64,000 nucleotides of DNA. It comes from Microvelia longipes (lineage: Eukaryota > Arthropoda > Insecta > Hemiptera > Veliidae). The notes under the pieces were generated by a model. It was not told where the DNA came from and did no database searches. It worked only from the letters and a program-made list of their open reading frames with translations. Positions within the stretch are counted from its first letter, which is position 1, and every line of letters starts with the position of its first letter. The DNA lies in contig JACMZG010001913.1 of the NCBI GenBank assembly GCA_018340805.1, positions 32,340,458-32,404,457 on the forward strand, given 5' to 3'. Shown here in pieces: positions 48,379 through 60,892 of the stretch. Made by a program: the position numbers and the translations under genes.

Positions 48379-49289
48379 CAAACAAATAAAACAAGATGTA
48401 TTATTTGTTCAATTGTCTCTAATCATTAAAGTACTCTAGTTCTTCTCCTCCAATTTAGAACTTGATAAAACCATAAGCTGACAGGTGGATAAATCCATAG
48501 TCTGACAGGTGGAAAAAACAACTCAAGCCTTTTTTTCCAATTCGCTATTACTCAATATACGATTTATTACCACAAATATTGAAGTATCAATGATATTCGT
48601 AATTTTACGAACTGACACAAATACAAAAAAATTACCAATCTTGAACTTTAAAAATCATTCATAAGCTCATAAGAAACCATTTATCATATTTTCAAGTCAT
48701 AAAATTGTTTATAAAACTTTATGTGTGATTTGATTTTATTTTTGACTTTTTATATATGTCATGCTGTAATATAAATCTACAAAATGAAACGAATACGTAA
48801 AATTCAATTATAAAAAAGGTCTAATTTACCTATAAGTGATTTTAAATTATTTATATAAAATTATAAAAGCAAATTGAACTTTTTTTATTAATGAAAAATT
48901 TTAGAGAAAAAAGATTTTTCAAATTAAAAAAACTCTATTTTGATTCAAATGGTATTCATAAAGTTTGTTGTGTAAGATGGATTTTTTAAATAAAATACTT
49001 CGATTTATTCGATTTGGATTCAATTTTTGTTCTCGTTTTGCCTTTGAGTTCATTTAATTTTTTTTAAAGAAAAAAAAATGATTTCATCACTTTTCAGATC
49101 ACCTTGAACCGAAAAGTAAAGTTTAAAATTTAGTTTATGACGAGAGATCGATATATCATAATAGTTAGTTAAAAAAAATTAATTACTTTTTTAATCTCAA
49201 GTTAATACGGCGGGTCAAAATAGTAATTTGATTTAAAATAGCGTTTCTTCAATCTTTACTTTTAGTGCAAAAAAATTAACTATTGCATG

Positions 49290-49349
49290 CATATATTATA
49301 TATATATATATATATTAATATATATATATATATATATATAATATATTAT
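49290..49349. repeat. TA microsatellite
   Basis: TA array with one interruption (TTAATATATA). Confidence 0.93.
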
Positions 49350-51632
49350 CATATAGAAATCTAAGTTAGAAAGAAATAAGAGAATCAAAATTCATCTTTG
49401 GTAAGAATATAATAATTTTTTTGTGCCCAATACTTTGTCACTTATATCGCGGCTTCTCATATTGCACTGTATCCTCGGATGGAGTTATTAAAAATAATCC
49501 AATTTTACATTTTCAAGAGAAATTACTAAACAAAGATTCTTAGCAATTTGATGCGAATTATTTTATCCTACGTAATAAGATCTGTTATTTTGTATAGTTG
49601 AGTGAACTGGGTGGCAAAAATATATCTTATGTCGTAATATCGAAAATATGATTAGCGTATAAAGATGTTCCGATCAACAAATATCTATCTTATGCAATTT
49701 GTGATCCGTAACGTGAGATATATTGATTTTTGTAATATCCGCTCTAAATTTATCAAAGTAGAACTTAAAAGGTATTATTTTACTATGTTATGCCTTCATC
49801 ATATAAAGCCAAAATAGTGTCGCCGCTGTGTACAAAGAAAATAGAGAGAGTAGGACAATGTTGTCCTACACTGAGTTTAAAAGTATTGGGAAAGACTGTA
49901 AAGTTTGTGTTTATCACGTGTAATGCTTACATAAGCCTAACATAAATACATTGTATTTATTCTAGGATAACTTAATAATCCTAAGCAAAAATAGAATTAC
50001 ATTAATTACGCATTAACTGACCACTCCGCAAAAATAGAGAACTGAAATTGGGCTCGATTTGTTTATTACCTGTCGATAAGAAGGATATAGTGTGTTGGAT
50101 ATAAGAAGTTTTATTGGGGGTGGCAAGAGTTTTTTTTACATAGGTAAGATATATCCTCCTTCTCTGTTATAGTTCTTCCTTGGAATTCATTCATATAGTT
50201 ATTACATTAAATTATTATTATTCTCTCTCATCTTGCCACTATCCCTAGAGAAGAATATTGAATAATCGAGTAATGTTACTGATCATCAAATGTGACTTAA
50301 GCGAGACACCCGTCTCAAAAACAAGCCTCTGGTTTCTTATAGTACAGCAATTATTTGAATTATTGTTAATAAATAAAAACAATAATGTCTTTGTACATAC
50401 AATTTATTTGCATAAATACAATTTAAAAAATATATAAAAAATATTACTAACTACTAATAAATAAATAATACATTATGGTAACATAAATAGCCTCTTCTGT
50501 TACTCCTTGAAAAACAATAAAAAATTGAAATACAATAAAAATAGTTGAAGACTAAACAAAAATCTCTTAAGTTCTTACCATTAACTATTAGATCAGCCAA
50601 TCAAATTTTTTGTTAACAATCCACAATTCTAAACAATAACTTTAACTCTGTTTTCACTTAATAGGAAATACGGAGTAAATAATAAAAATTTGTTCATTTT
50701 CCAACGCTTCAATGAAAACAATTAATAAATTATGATTGGTTGATTTTTTAAGTAAACGGCATAACCATTGGCTTTAACCAATCACACGTTTTATTTTTGT
50801 TTACTATTCAACTTAAATTATATTTCCACTGCTAGAAAGATCTTAAAACAACCGTTTACAACCTAATAACAACAATCTTACAAACTACTGCCATATTCAT
50901 ATGTGTATGGGAACACGACATTTTTAAAGCTGATGTGCATAAAAATGCAATTATTTAAGTATTATTTAATCAAGTTGATAAGATATATGTACCCAGGGAC
51001 GGAGAAAATATATTTTGTTTTTATTATATAAGTTAAACATGTATTTATTTACCCACATCTGTTTAGACTTAGTATTAGTTGTAATCCATATGATTCTATG
51101 TTATTGACATCATAACTTTACGTCCGTAAATTCGTAAAAGCAACACTAATTACAATCATTGACTTATATTATTATGTTATTGATATATCTTTGCGTCCGT
51201 AATTTCCTCTAAACAACCCTAATTTCTATCATTGACTATATTTATAATTTATTCAATGATTAATCTAACCCACTATCAAGTCAAAAGGTTAATATTTTTA
51301 TTAGCATAAACCGTCCCTTGGATGTTTTTGATTAATGGGAAAATAAGTGATTCGCCTAAAACCTGCGCATCAACAATTTTATACTTAATTTAATAAAGAA
51401 AACCCCTGTTTCCGAAAGGCTTTTTCTTGAATCACATTTTCAGTGGCTTTTAAGGATTTTTGTTGCCTCAACCTTAGTAATAGAAAATATCCGATGTATT
51501 TCAAGATTATATCAATCTGACATCTGGCAGTGTTCATAGGTTCTACCGTGTTTTCTGTTAACTTAATTGAATTATTAGGTAACTTTATATGGTAACATAC
51601 GTTTGATTGGTAATCTAGAAATTAAAAACTAA

Positions 51633-51797
51633 AACAATAATACATCAATTAAAATAAATTTATAACAATAATACATCAATTAAAATAAATTTATAACAAT
51701 AATACATCAGGTAAAATAAAGGCATAACAATATTACATCAATTAAAATGAAGGTAAAACAATATTACATCAATTAAAATGAAGGCATAAAAATAAAG
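51633..51797. repeat. 31-bp tandem repeat, five to six units
   Basis: The unit starts AACAATAATACATCAATTAA and recurs at 51633, 51664, 51695, 51726 and 51757, exactly 31 bases apart, with a partial sixth at 51788. The third unit has GGT for AAT. Confidence 0.88.
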
Positions 51798-52006
51798 TAT
51801 TTTGAGTGATAAAGCTGTCATTTGTTCTCAATAGTAAGGAAATAGTTACTTACCAGGCAGTAAAAACGATTTACTTTGTTGAAAACTAACAGTTACTCCG
51901 ATAACTCGTGAAGCAACTAAAAAGCTGAAAGACTCTTTCAGACAGACCTTTTTTAAAATAATCTTCTACAAATGAGTGCTAAATGTTGAATGACGCATGC
52001 GCTGAA

Positions 52007-52046
52007 TTATATATATATGTATATATATTATATATATATATATTAT

Positions 52047-52101
<55 letters not shown>
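52007..52101. repeat. TA microsatellite
   Basis: TA array with TTA interruptions. Confidence 0.93.
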
Positions 52102-53111
52102 CTTATCTTCTTATTTTAATTTTTGCAATACAGACGAATTTTTTGCCAACCTTCAATAAGATTGTTGAAATTTTTAGATATAAACACTTTATTTACAATA
52201 TAAATATTGTGAGGCTGGCCTTATAATAGTTTGCTTACAACAAGCGTACTTATCAATCTAAAAACCAATTGGTCAAATTACAACTAGGGGTTCAAAATTA
52301 AAATTATGTACATAAATTTACAAAACTTTACATCTAATAGATAACAGACTTGTTATCGACTTGTTGTTGTTGTTCTAAATTCATTAGAAGATCAAATGAG
52401 CATTTCTTTTTATTAGGAAGGTTTTGCTTCCAAACATTTTATAAAGTATACAAACAGCGTGCTAGTAACTTTCATACCTTAAAATGTTGAAAGAAAAAAT
52501 CTTGGTTTATTTTCTTTACAGACAGGCTTAAAAATAATAATATTCGAATAATTATCATCGCGATTAGGCGGAGCAAAATTAAATAAATAGGTACACAAAG
52601 GGTGAACCATTCTAATAGTGTACAGTTAACACATTTGAAGTCCGCCAAGGCTCTTTGGTCTATTTAATCTATTTTTATATTACATAAATGTGTTTAAATC
52701 TAGATTTAAAAGCTATTAAAGAAAGCGTGTGTTAATTTAATTATCTTATTAAATTTTAATGATGAATCAATACATTTTTATCTAATTATTTTAAGACATT
52801 ATAGACCAAGGAAAACGACGTATTTATCTAATTTGACGTATTTTCGCACTGTCATGTTGATAAATTAGCTCTTCTAGAATTAAAGCGTTCCTAAGAAGCG
52901 AATCTAATTTAAAATTTGATAAATAAAATCCAGTTTGTAAAGTTAAAAGCTAAATGAAGTTGCATAATTGGAAACGGGTTGGGATCTATATTTATTATTA
53001 TGGAGGCCGTGACACAACGTACCTGACAAATAAAGGGGTATGATTATTACTGTTAAGTTGGTATGAATGATTGCTATGAATGAAGGGGAAAGAGGTTTAG
53101 TGCGCTTAAAA

Positions 53112-53470
53112 CAAAGAGATATACAACTAGAGAGGGCATTCTCTATCTATTGAGAGCCTTGAAACATCTATATGGGGCTCTTAGGGGCTCTGTGTAACCT
53201 CCATATAACCTTCTTTAACAATGTGCTAAGGGTATCTTAAATCATTCGTTGTCGGTTTTTCGCTCATTGTTTGTGTTTTGTTTTGTATTACAAACGTTCT
53301 ATTATTAAAAGCGTTACTGTAGTTTTGTACTGTTTATTTTTTAAAGTATATTAAAATATTAATAAATATAAATAGTACAATAAATATTAATATTTAAAGT
53401 TCTTCGGGTAATTTTTTCAAAGTTACGAAATCAATTAATAAGGAGCCTCTCAAATAATGACACCTAAATG
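53112..53470 (+). mobile_element. MITE copy 8, diverged, with internal AT expansion
   Basis: Terminus CAAAGAGATATACAACTAGAG at left and a decayed right terminus ending CACCTAAATG. The landmark GGGGCTCTGTGTAACC is present. Flanks GCTTAAAA and GCTCGAAA match at six of eight positions, consistent with an old 8-bp duplication. An AT-rich insertion lies near 53340-53395. Confidence 0.7.
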
Positions 53471-54554
53471 GCTCGAAAACTAGTTCTGAATGAAATTACT
53501 TTAATTTTTGGTTACATTTTGAGAAAGAAAATTCTTGCTTTAAAATAAATGAACGTTACGAATCATAGGTTTATTTTGGTTGTGTTTACAGGGATTATTT
53601 TTATTTAAATTCAATGAATTTATTGACTTGAAAATTCAATATAATATGCAAATATTTTGTTTTTTAAGTGTACTTTGTTTTTATTTCTTAAAATAACCGT
53701 TCTTTCTTTGATTCCTGAAATATGGGCATAATTTTCATCAGAATTGTACTAAACTCATTCAAGCCTGTAGAATAAGTTTAGCATCGTCAAATTTTTTCAA
53801 CGTTAAAGTGAATTTATAAGTATGCCATACGAAATTAAAATAAACTGGACTCATGACCACTATTTTTATAGTAACTGCCATTTGCAATTGCACGATATTG
53901 CATGGATAACGAAATCTTAAAGAAAAAAAGGCCTATCTTTAGTTTTACACTCTATGAAATAATTATGACTTCTATGACGTAATTTACACCGGTTTTTCAA
54001 TATCTAGTATAAACAACCTTAAACGTTTATTAACCTTTTTCTACAATATAGTTAAAGGTGAAATTTTTTTACTTAAAACACAAAACTGGCTGAATGAGTA
54101 TAAGAAAATAATTATAGCAATTTATGAAATATCGTACTCAGTGTGAGTGTATAAGTGTTAGTGTCTGCGTGTGTAGACCTTCAAAATTGGGCTACATACT
54201 AAAGGGGCAATGGACTCACTTTCACCTCCGAGTAACCATAATGATATAATCATCTGCAAGAAAAATAAATCTTAGGGATTTTGATGAACTAGAAGCAAAC
54301 CGGATTTGTTCAAATAAAATACAAATTATTACAATATAATTCAAATAAACCAATATTACATAAAAATAATTACTTTTTTAGATCGACAAATGGTGTCGTT
54401 AACTTATCATACTATACATTTTTACGGTCAAATACCAATTCAAATTTTGGAACAGATTCTCTTGTGGTCATAATACTCTTTAGCATACCTATCATTAATC
54501 GTCATTTTGAACAATGAAATAATTTAGGTTAAATTACTTTGTAGAGTTTTAGGT

Positions 54555-54819
54555 TTTCCAGTGGTGACCGCGTCGATGTAGATATTTAAATAAAATCATC
54601 GTGCATCTTCAGAGATGAAGGATATCATGAATGAAAACAATCATCACGCATCTTGATGATTCATCTTGAATAAAAACAAAATGCTAAACAAAACTGAACT
54701 AGAGCAAATCATGGAGCAGTGTGATTTATTCCATGATCTCCTTCATCCCTAAAGATGCTCCTCTCGTAGAGGAAGCGAATCATCGGATTCATCCTCTACA
54801 TGCGGTCAACACCGGAAGA
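54555..54819 (+). mobile_element. Hammerhead-bearing repeat, family B, decayed
   Basis: Inverted termini TTTCCAGTGGTGACCGCG and CGGTCAACACCGGAAG match those of 18104-18244. The hammerhead-like part is at 54745-54788: AUCC/GGAU stem I is kept and stem II can still form, but the core reads CUAAAGA and GAAU. A second, inverted half-core (CTGAAGATGCACGATG on the minus strand) lies at about 54594-54614. Confidence 0.55.
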
Positions 54820-55503
54820 AATGAGCCTTCATGATAATAACCGTGGAAGCGGTTATGAACTTATTGCTTCATGAAGTTTTTATAAAAAAACATCAATGGA
54901 GTTCGCGGTAATGGAGTGAAATAGTCGCTCCAAAGTTTGTTACTAATTGTGGAGTCGTTATGACTCGTCTGTCTTATAACTTAATGAATTTAATAATGGT
55001 AAAAAGTACTTAAATGTTTAAATTTGTAATTTAAGAACTAACAAATAAATATAACTTTATTATCTAAGAATACTGATAAATTTCTTTATTTTTTACAATA
55101 AATAAAGCTTAAATAAGAATTGATGTATATTTTCATACTGTAACATTAATAATACATAGTGGTAATAAAAAATTTAGAAATGGACAATTCAAAAAATGGA
55201 TACAATTAGAAATTTGGTCAATACTAAAAAAATTGGGCCAATATTGAGAAATTTTCCCCATACTAGAATATTTGTAAAATACTTAACTATATGTAGTAAT
55301 AAATTTGTTTTATAAAATTATTTTGAGCTTTGTAATTTTTTTAATATTTACTACTTTTTAATTTTTTAGCTCATACAGATAATTTGGGCAAATATCGAGA
55401 TAGTAGACATAATACTTGTTAAAAGAAAGAAAATGTAGTCAACCGGGTTTCTCTTTGGATCTTTATGGGCTTTTCTTAAAAATAATAGAAAAATAAAAAC
55501 AAA

Positions 55504-56421
55504 TTAGCCTTGCTGACGTAACAAAGGGTTTTGATTAAAGCTTAAATTTTGAAAAGAGTTAGGCTGGTTGTTGTAATTTGATTGGGCATTGAAGGATCTC
55601 CTCTCTAAATAATTATTTGGTTGGTAGAGCGGTTGGTATGTCGTGGGTTGTGGTTGATATGTAGGGAATGGTTGATAAGTTGTTGGTTGTTGTTGATAAT
55701 TGTTAAATTGCGGTTGATAAGTAGTCGATTGTGGTTGATAAGTCGTTTGGATTGGTTGATATGCGATAGGTTGAGATTGGAATGTTTGTATTGGGTGGTA
55801 AGTCGTGGGTTGAGGTTGAGTCGTCTGTAAAGGCTGATAAGTTGTTTGCTGTGGTTGATAAGTAGTCACTTGTGGTTGATAAGCCTGTTGTACTGGTTTG
55901 TAAGGAGACTGTGTATGAACAGCTACAGAAGGTAAAATTTGAACTGTCGGTTCGTTATCAATGTTTTGTAAGTTCTGATAAATAGCCTGTGGCTGATTGA
56001 GCAATCTAGAATCGTAAATTATGGAATGGGGTTGATAAATAGGAGGAGGCTGAAGCGACAAAACCATTTCCGGGTAAATTTGTTGGTCCTGTTGATAAAC
56101 AGGTTGTTGCGGCTGATTAAATTGAGATTGTGCTTGTTGCAGGATCTGATAAGGATGATAATTGAACTCTTGAGGATATTGCTGAGCCTGCCTCTGCTGA
56201 TGTTCTGTTAGCTGAGCTTGCCTTTGTTGCTGAAGAACAGGTTGCTGGTTAATGACCTGTTGGACTTGCTGATTAACACTAGGTTGAATCAATCTCTGAA
56301 AAGGTCTGTATGTCGTTGGCTGAATCACATCGTTAATTCCACCAAATATCGATGGATCCTGACGGATGAATCCAAAATTTCCGTTAGTTTGCTGAACTGA
56401 AGACAACTCTAAAGACCGCTT
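55504..56421 (-). CDS. Q/P/Y-rich exon, secreted or matrix-like protein (partial)
   Basis: A continuous frame of 305 codons ending in a stop at 55504. No ATG lies at its start; instead TTATTGTTCCAG|AAG gives a 3' splice site at 56421, so at least one upstream exon is needed. The product opens KRSLELSSVQQ, is dominated by Q, P, Y and N, and has tandem units of the type TTYQPQP across its second half. This resembles structural cuticle, silk or adhesive-type proteins; I recognise no domain. It lies on the Skeletor strand, upstream of the DOMON exons, so it could be an alternative 3'-terminal exon of that locus or a separate nested gene. Confidence 0.6.
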   Translation of the reverse strand, partial: KRSLELSSVQQTNGNFGFIRQDPSIFGGINDVIQPTTYRPFQRLIQPSVNQQVQQVINQQPVLQQQRQAQLTEHQQRQAQQYPQEFNYHPYQILQQAQSQFNQPQQPVYQQDQQIYPEMVLSLQPPPIYQPHSIIYDSRLLNQPQAIYQNLQNIDNEPTVQILPSVAVHTQSPYKPVQQAYQPQVTTYQPQQTTYQPLQTTQPQPTTYHPIQTFQSQPIAYQPIQTTYQPQSTTYQPQFNNYQQQPTTYQPFPTYQPQPTTYQPLYQPNNYLERRSFNAQSNYNNQPNSFQNLSFNQNPLLRQQG

Positions 56422-57914
56422 CTGGAACAATAAATTGACGGATTTCTGTCAATGACTTTTCTGTATTTGTTTCATTAAACGGTCATTTAGAGTTGTCTGC
56501 CATTAGTAATTGCGGAGGATTGTTTTGTCTCGGTTATCTAATTGAGATAATATGAAAATAAATTGAAGAAATCGTTACTAAACATCCTCCATGTCGGTCT
56601 GTCCGTTTGCTGTGAAGACGCTAAGAGTAGGCAACTCTCAACATAGTCCACTGTTGATTAGGTAGTAGTGCAGTCACAAATTTACAATGGCCTCCGTATT
56701 GTTTTATCCACTATTCGGTTCGGCGACAAAATTGGATTTTACCGTGGACAAATCGTTCCATCGAAAAATAATTTGAGTTTCTCGCCGATAGAGAACGGGT
56801 TGTTTTGTCGACAAATAATTCCGTTGACAAATTATTTGTCGACGGAACGATTTGTTGACGAAAAGAACCTGTATGTCCATGGAATGATTTGTCGATGGAA
56901 AAGACCGGGTTGCTGTGTCAATAAATCATTTCGTCGACATATAACTTATCGACGAAACGATTTGTCGACGGAAGGAATCCACACATATACTAACGTACAC
57001 AACAAAAAATTCTATAAAGGAAGGTTATAACTAGTCACTTTTATGTCAGCATTGTCAGCTTATAGTACCGTCACCATATTATCCAACATTCCATATTATA
57101 AAATAACGAAATCCTGGGTCTGTAAACGCTGCTTTTTCAATGTTTTGTCCTGTTCTTAAATAATTATTTTGGTCTGAATGTTGCTGAGCAGATTTTTATT
57201 GGCCACCTATAGTTACGGTTTAAGGGCTTCTATTCCTTTTCATGCATTAGCACAAACAAAAATATAAGCATTCTATTTCTTCAATCGATTCTGCACATGC
57301 ATTATGTAATTTTATTCTATTCTGTTGTATTTTTTTCACATATTCTATTCCATTCTTTACCCATTCTTACCAATCTACTTAAGTGAATTGGCAGTGTTGT
57401 TCAGTTATTTTTAAACCCCCTACCCTGAAGAATTTAAAAGAGACTCGCCCTCATTAGGAACTGTTATAAATTACAAACCTTTAAAGTTGCATTACCTGGT
57501 ATAACAAAGACCATTGTTTTAGATTATAATTGAAAGTGACTCGAGTGGTGACAATAATGACGTGTGATAATAAATTACTTTATAGTTAAATTTATTGCAA
57601 ATTTATGTGTTGAAATTTTAGTTCTATTATTTTATAAGAAGTTGTATAACGTTGAATCAATTAACCTAGTAAGAAACGTTGGAACAATCAAATGAAAACA
57701 ATTTGCTTCCAATAGTATTTTATACGAATGATTTATTCACCACACTCGAATCAGATGAATAATTTGTTTCAAAGCATGAGGCTATTCCGCGATGTGATAT
57801 CCACTTCACAGCCGCTGCTATGAGGGGCCTTCAACCCGTTTAGGAGCGCAATTCACAACGCTTGTGAATTGGTTAATATTTTGTATTATTTGTTTGTTTA
57901 TTATTATTTTTCAG
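56422..57914. other. Intergenic or intronic region with GTCGAC-rich repeat
   Basis: No supported gene. It holds the GTCGACGG-type repeat (56720-56985). An upstream signal-peptide exon for the Q-rich gene would be expected here or farther right, but none could be identified. Confidence 0.5.
56720..56985. repeat. Inverted and tandem GTCGACGG-type repeat
   Basis: The core GTCGACGGAACGATTTGT recurs in both orientations about eight times with changes (GACAAATCGTTCCATCG, TTTGTCGATGGAAAAG, TTTGTCGACGGAAGG). Decayed copies of the same core (TTTTGACGGAATGA) are at 59618-59645. It is GC-richer than its surroundings. Function unknown. Confidence 0.7.
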
Positions 57915-57930
57915 TACATGGCAGTTTATC

Positions 57931-59298
57931 ATGAATTCAGCGAATTTTTATCATTTGGTCCTCGTGGTCACATCGCTTGCTCAGCTCACCGTGGCCCCTG
58001 CAAGGCTACTTATTGTACTTACTGGCTGGGATATTAGGCCAACTAAGGTGGTGCAAAAGGTAAGGGACCACTTTCCAAATTATCTCCCCATTGTCTAGCA
58101 TAACTGAACCTCACAGATATCGTAGAGGTCATTCAAATAGATGAATACATAGACATACACACACATATATAAATACATATATCCAATATAATATTTATTT
58201 ACTAATATTTTATGAATTATTATAATAAAAAAATATCTACCGCTCATTTTAATTAATCACTACTGATTTTAGAATAATCTTATTTTAATAAATTAATAAT
58301 TAATAATAATCTTACACTTGTAAATTAAGTATGAAATTTTATGTATATAAAAACCAGGAGTAGAACTCTAAGTGTCTTTAGTACTTATAAACACAACCGA
58401 GTCTTCTCTCATTTTTTAAATCTCATATAATAATAATAAGAATTATAAATATCTATATATCCCTTTCTCTACAACCGTCATCTGAACAACCTCATAAGCT
58501 TTTTGTTATGATATGAATTAGTTTAAACAACCGCGCCATAATGGTTTCTTTGCCAGCGTCATAATGGTTTATGATTCAGCGGCATAGAAGTTCCATTACC
58601 TTTACCAGCGCCAGAATGGCTTATGATTCAGCGGCATAATAGATCCATTCCCACTACCAGCGCCATAATGGCTTATGATTGTTGCTAAATGGTTTTCTTT
58701 AAAATTTTTAATTTATTTTTTCATTAAATTTGTTTAACAGTTATATTGATATGATATTATTTTTGGCTATGATGCCACCATATCAGAATGGTGAATGGCG
58801 TTAGAAGTGGTACGCCGATGAGTTTATTTATCTAAACCAATTTTAAGATTCGAAAGCACTTTAAGATCAATAGTGTAAGCTCTCGCATAGCCGAATTGAT
58901 AGATAAAGTAAAATGGAGCTAGGAACCTCAAACCATGAAATGGTTCAGTTACATAGCTGTTTTGAAAACTTTTTTGGTTTGGAAGATATTACAAGGTCCA
59001 ACTTTTTTTAATCCTTCCCCATAGAAATAAAAAATCAGAATTACAAATTTAAGGTTCACAACTAAGACATAGTTCTTAATCTAAACGAACTTTAAACTAA
59101 CAAACAATTAACAGGTGATCATTAAAAATAGTCAGACGAATAATTTTTCGATTATAATTACAGGGCGGAGTACCACAGCGAAAGTGGTTCCTTGGACAAG
59201 TGGAGCGTGTACGGTACGCCTTGCTACGGTACATGCCGTGGTACTATCCTATCATAGCCTCGAAGAAACGAGAAAAACTATTATCCATAATTTTTTAA
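57931..59298 (+). CDS. Possible two-exon gene for an 87-aa secreted protein
   Basis: Exon 57915-58059 follows TTATTATTTTTCAG. From the ATG at 57931 it encodes 43 residues with a hydrophobic signal-like stretch (FYHLVLVVTSLAQLTVAPA) and ends AAG|GTAAGG. Exon 59164-59298 follows ATTATAATTACAG and adds 44 residues (GGVPQRKWFLGQVERVRYAL and on) to a TAA, in the same phase. Both pieces are GC-richer than their flanks. The joined product is small, basic, and rich in Arg, Tyr and Trp in its second half. I recognise no family. Another ATG in the first exon (57918) opens a different frame, so the start is inferred from the signal peptide. The second exon could instead belong elsewhere. Confidence 0.5.
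58530..58680. repeat. 52-bp tandem repeat in the intron of the small secreted gene
   Basis: CCAGCGCCATAATGGCTTAT recurs at 58553, 58605 and 58657, 52 bases apart, with GATTCAGCGGCAT between. Confidence 0.8.
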
Positions 59299-59780
59299 CT
59301 CCTGTCAAAAATAAGATTTGAGGAAAAATTAATATAGTATATGGTTGAAATTTGGTGAATTAATTTTTATTCTCTAGATCATTTCAACCTAAATACTAAT
59401 GATTTTAAGAAAATAAATGCAAACGACCGCTCAATTAAGATCTATAATTCCTATATCTGATTTCGGTATGTAAGTGAATATACTTTTCTAACAAAATTCC
59501 TTAACGGAAAATGCTTCTTAAAAGTTCTTTGGTTCATACTGTTTTTGCAAATTTCCGTAATTACGTCGATGTGGAACTAATACTAAAGTACTACTAAATT
59601 TGTTGACTCTGACATTTTGACGGAATGATTTTTTGACGGAATAATATGGACCCCAGTATCAGCATTAATTCAATTTTAATCAAATGATTAGTGTACGTTT
59701 TTAGAAAATCGTTAAAAATCTAAAATTGAGTTCAAATATGGCACGCGTACCCCATTTTGTTTTATTTAAATACGAATAGT

Positions 59781-59813
59781 ATATCAACGTCATGGACATC
59801 ATGACGTTGATAT
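59781..59813. repeat. 14-bp perfect palindrome
   Basis: ATATCAACGTCATG, a 5-base spacer, then CATGACGTTGATAT. Confidence 0.85.
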
Positions 59814-60699
59814 CCATAGTATATCAATGATATCAATACATGGAGACCAATACCTCAATCTATATAAGTATATCAACAGTGTTTGTCGGATCACTAATGT
59901 TAAACTACATCGATCAAGATCAATAAAAGGATAGTTGACCGCTAGGAAATAAACTGATGTTTTTGTACTGTCTGTAGTTTTTGTACGAGTGAAGTGGGTC
60001 TAAATAGGAGAGAATGAGCATAGCGTATCCGATGTATAAAAGTACCGAGACGTTACCCGTTTTTTACGAGCAGAGATTATGGCGAACCAATTTTTAATTT
60101 TTTTCCCATAAGAAGTTTTCTAAAATTTGATAATTTTCAGTTTCACATAAATAATGAATCCAGTTCGTGTCTTAATTTGAAGAACAATTTACCGTAGCGA
60201 CATTTGTCTGAGTTTCGAAGTTACATTTATAAGAATAGTTGCAATATCAGAGTTACGTACATGTGTCGAGCCCAAGGACTTGTTCCACGCCTTCAGACTG
60301 GATCTGGTGTGACCAGTCAGTGGCGAGGAATCCGGTGTCTTTCTCTAGTCCATCCCCGGTGGACATTTCACCTCTCACTCTATAATTGTCTATTATTAAC
60401 GAAAGTCATGGGTGTCGGATTAGACCAGCAGTTATACCTATTTAGTTTTTGGCGAAATCATTTATTTCTGCCTTTGCCACTGTTTTGACATTGCTTCCGC
60501 GAGTTTTGTTAAGGTGGGTACCTCTTGGAGTCTCAAACCTCTTCCTTAAAAACCTAGAGTCCTCCAGTATGATTCAACCCAATCTCTTTAGACAGACAGT
60601 TACTTTTGATTAGAAATATTAAATCGATTTTACTCTAAATTTTGTTTGTTAAATGACTTTTCTATTAAAATCTCAACTATTTCTTGCATCATAATTTCT

Positions 60700-60806
60700 T
60701 AAACCTCTCTTGGATTTGCAAGAGAGGTTTAAAAAATTGCATTGGTTTTAAAAAAATTGCAGAGGTTTAAGAAAAGCATTGAGATTCTTTTAAATCTCAA
60801 TGCTCT
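60700..60806. repeat. Two adjacent hairpins
   Basis: TAAACCTCTCTT/AAGAGAGGTTTA near 60700-60731 and AGCATTGAGATT/AATCTCAATGCT near 60775-60805, with direct AGAGGTTTAA repeats between them. Confidence 0.7.
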
Positions 60807-60892
60807 CTAGTATGAGAATCTTAAATTTCTTTTATATAATTTGATTCAGAACGGTAGCGCTAGGAGAGTTCATCATGTAATGTTAAATAAAA

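Larger units (their letters stand above)
41592..55503. other. Repeat-rich region upstream of the visible Skeletor exons
   Basis: Probably intronic for the Skeletor-like gene. No DM13-like exon was recognised. It contains MITE copies, TA arrays, a 30-bp and a 31-bp minisatellite and a decayed hammerhead repeat. The open frame 45490-45735 (+) has no recognisable motif and no splice context, so it is not called. Confidence 0.55.

Noticed and set aside
51633..51797. 31-bp repeats considered as a CRISPR-like array
   Set aside because: Direct head-to-tail units without unique spacers, in a eukaryotic genome; a plain tandem repeat.
60204..60488. 94-codon plus-strand frame in a GC-richer stretch
   Set aside because: No domain, no signal peptide and no convincing splice sites; composition alone is not enough.
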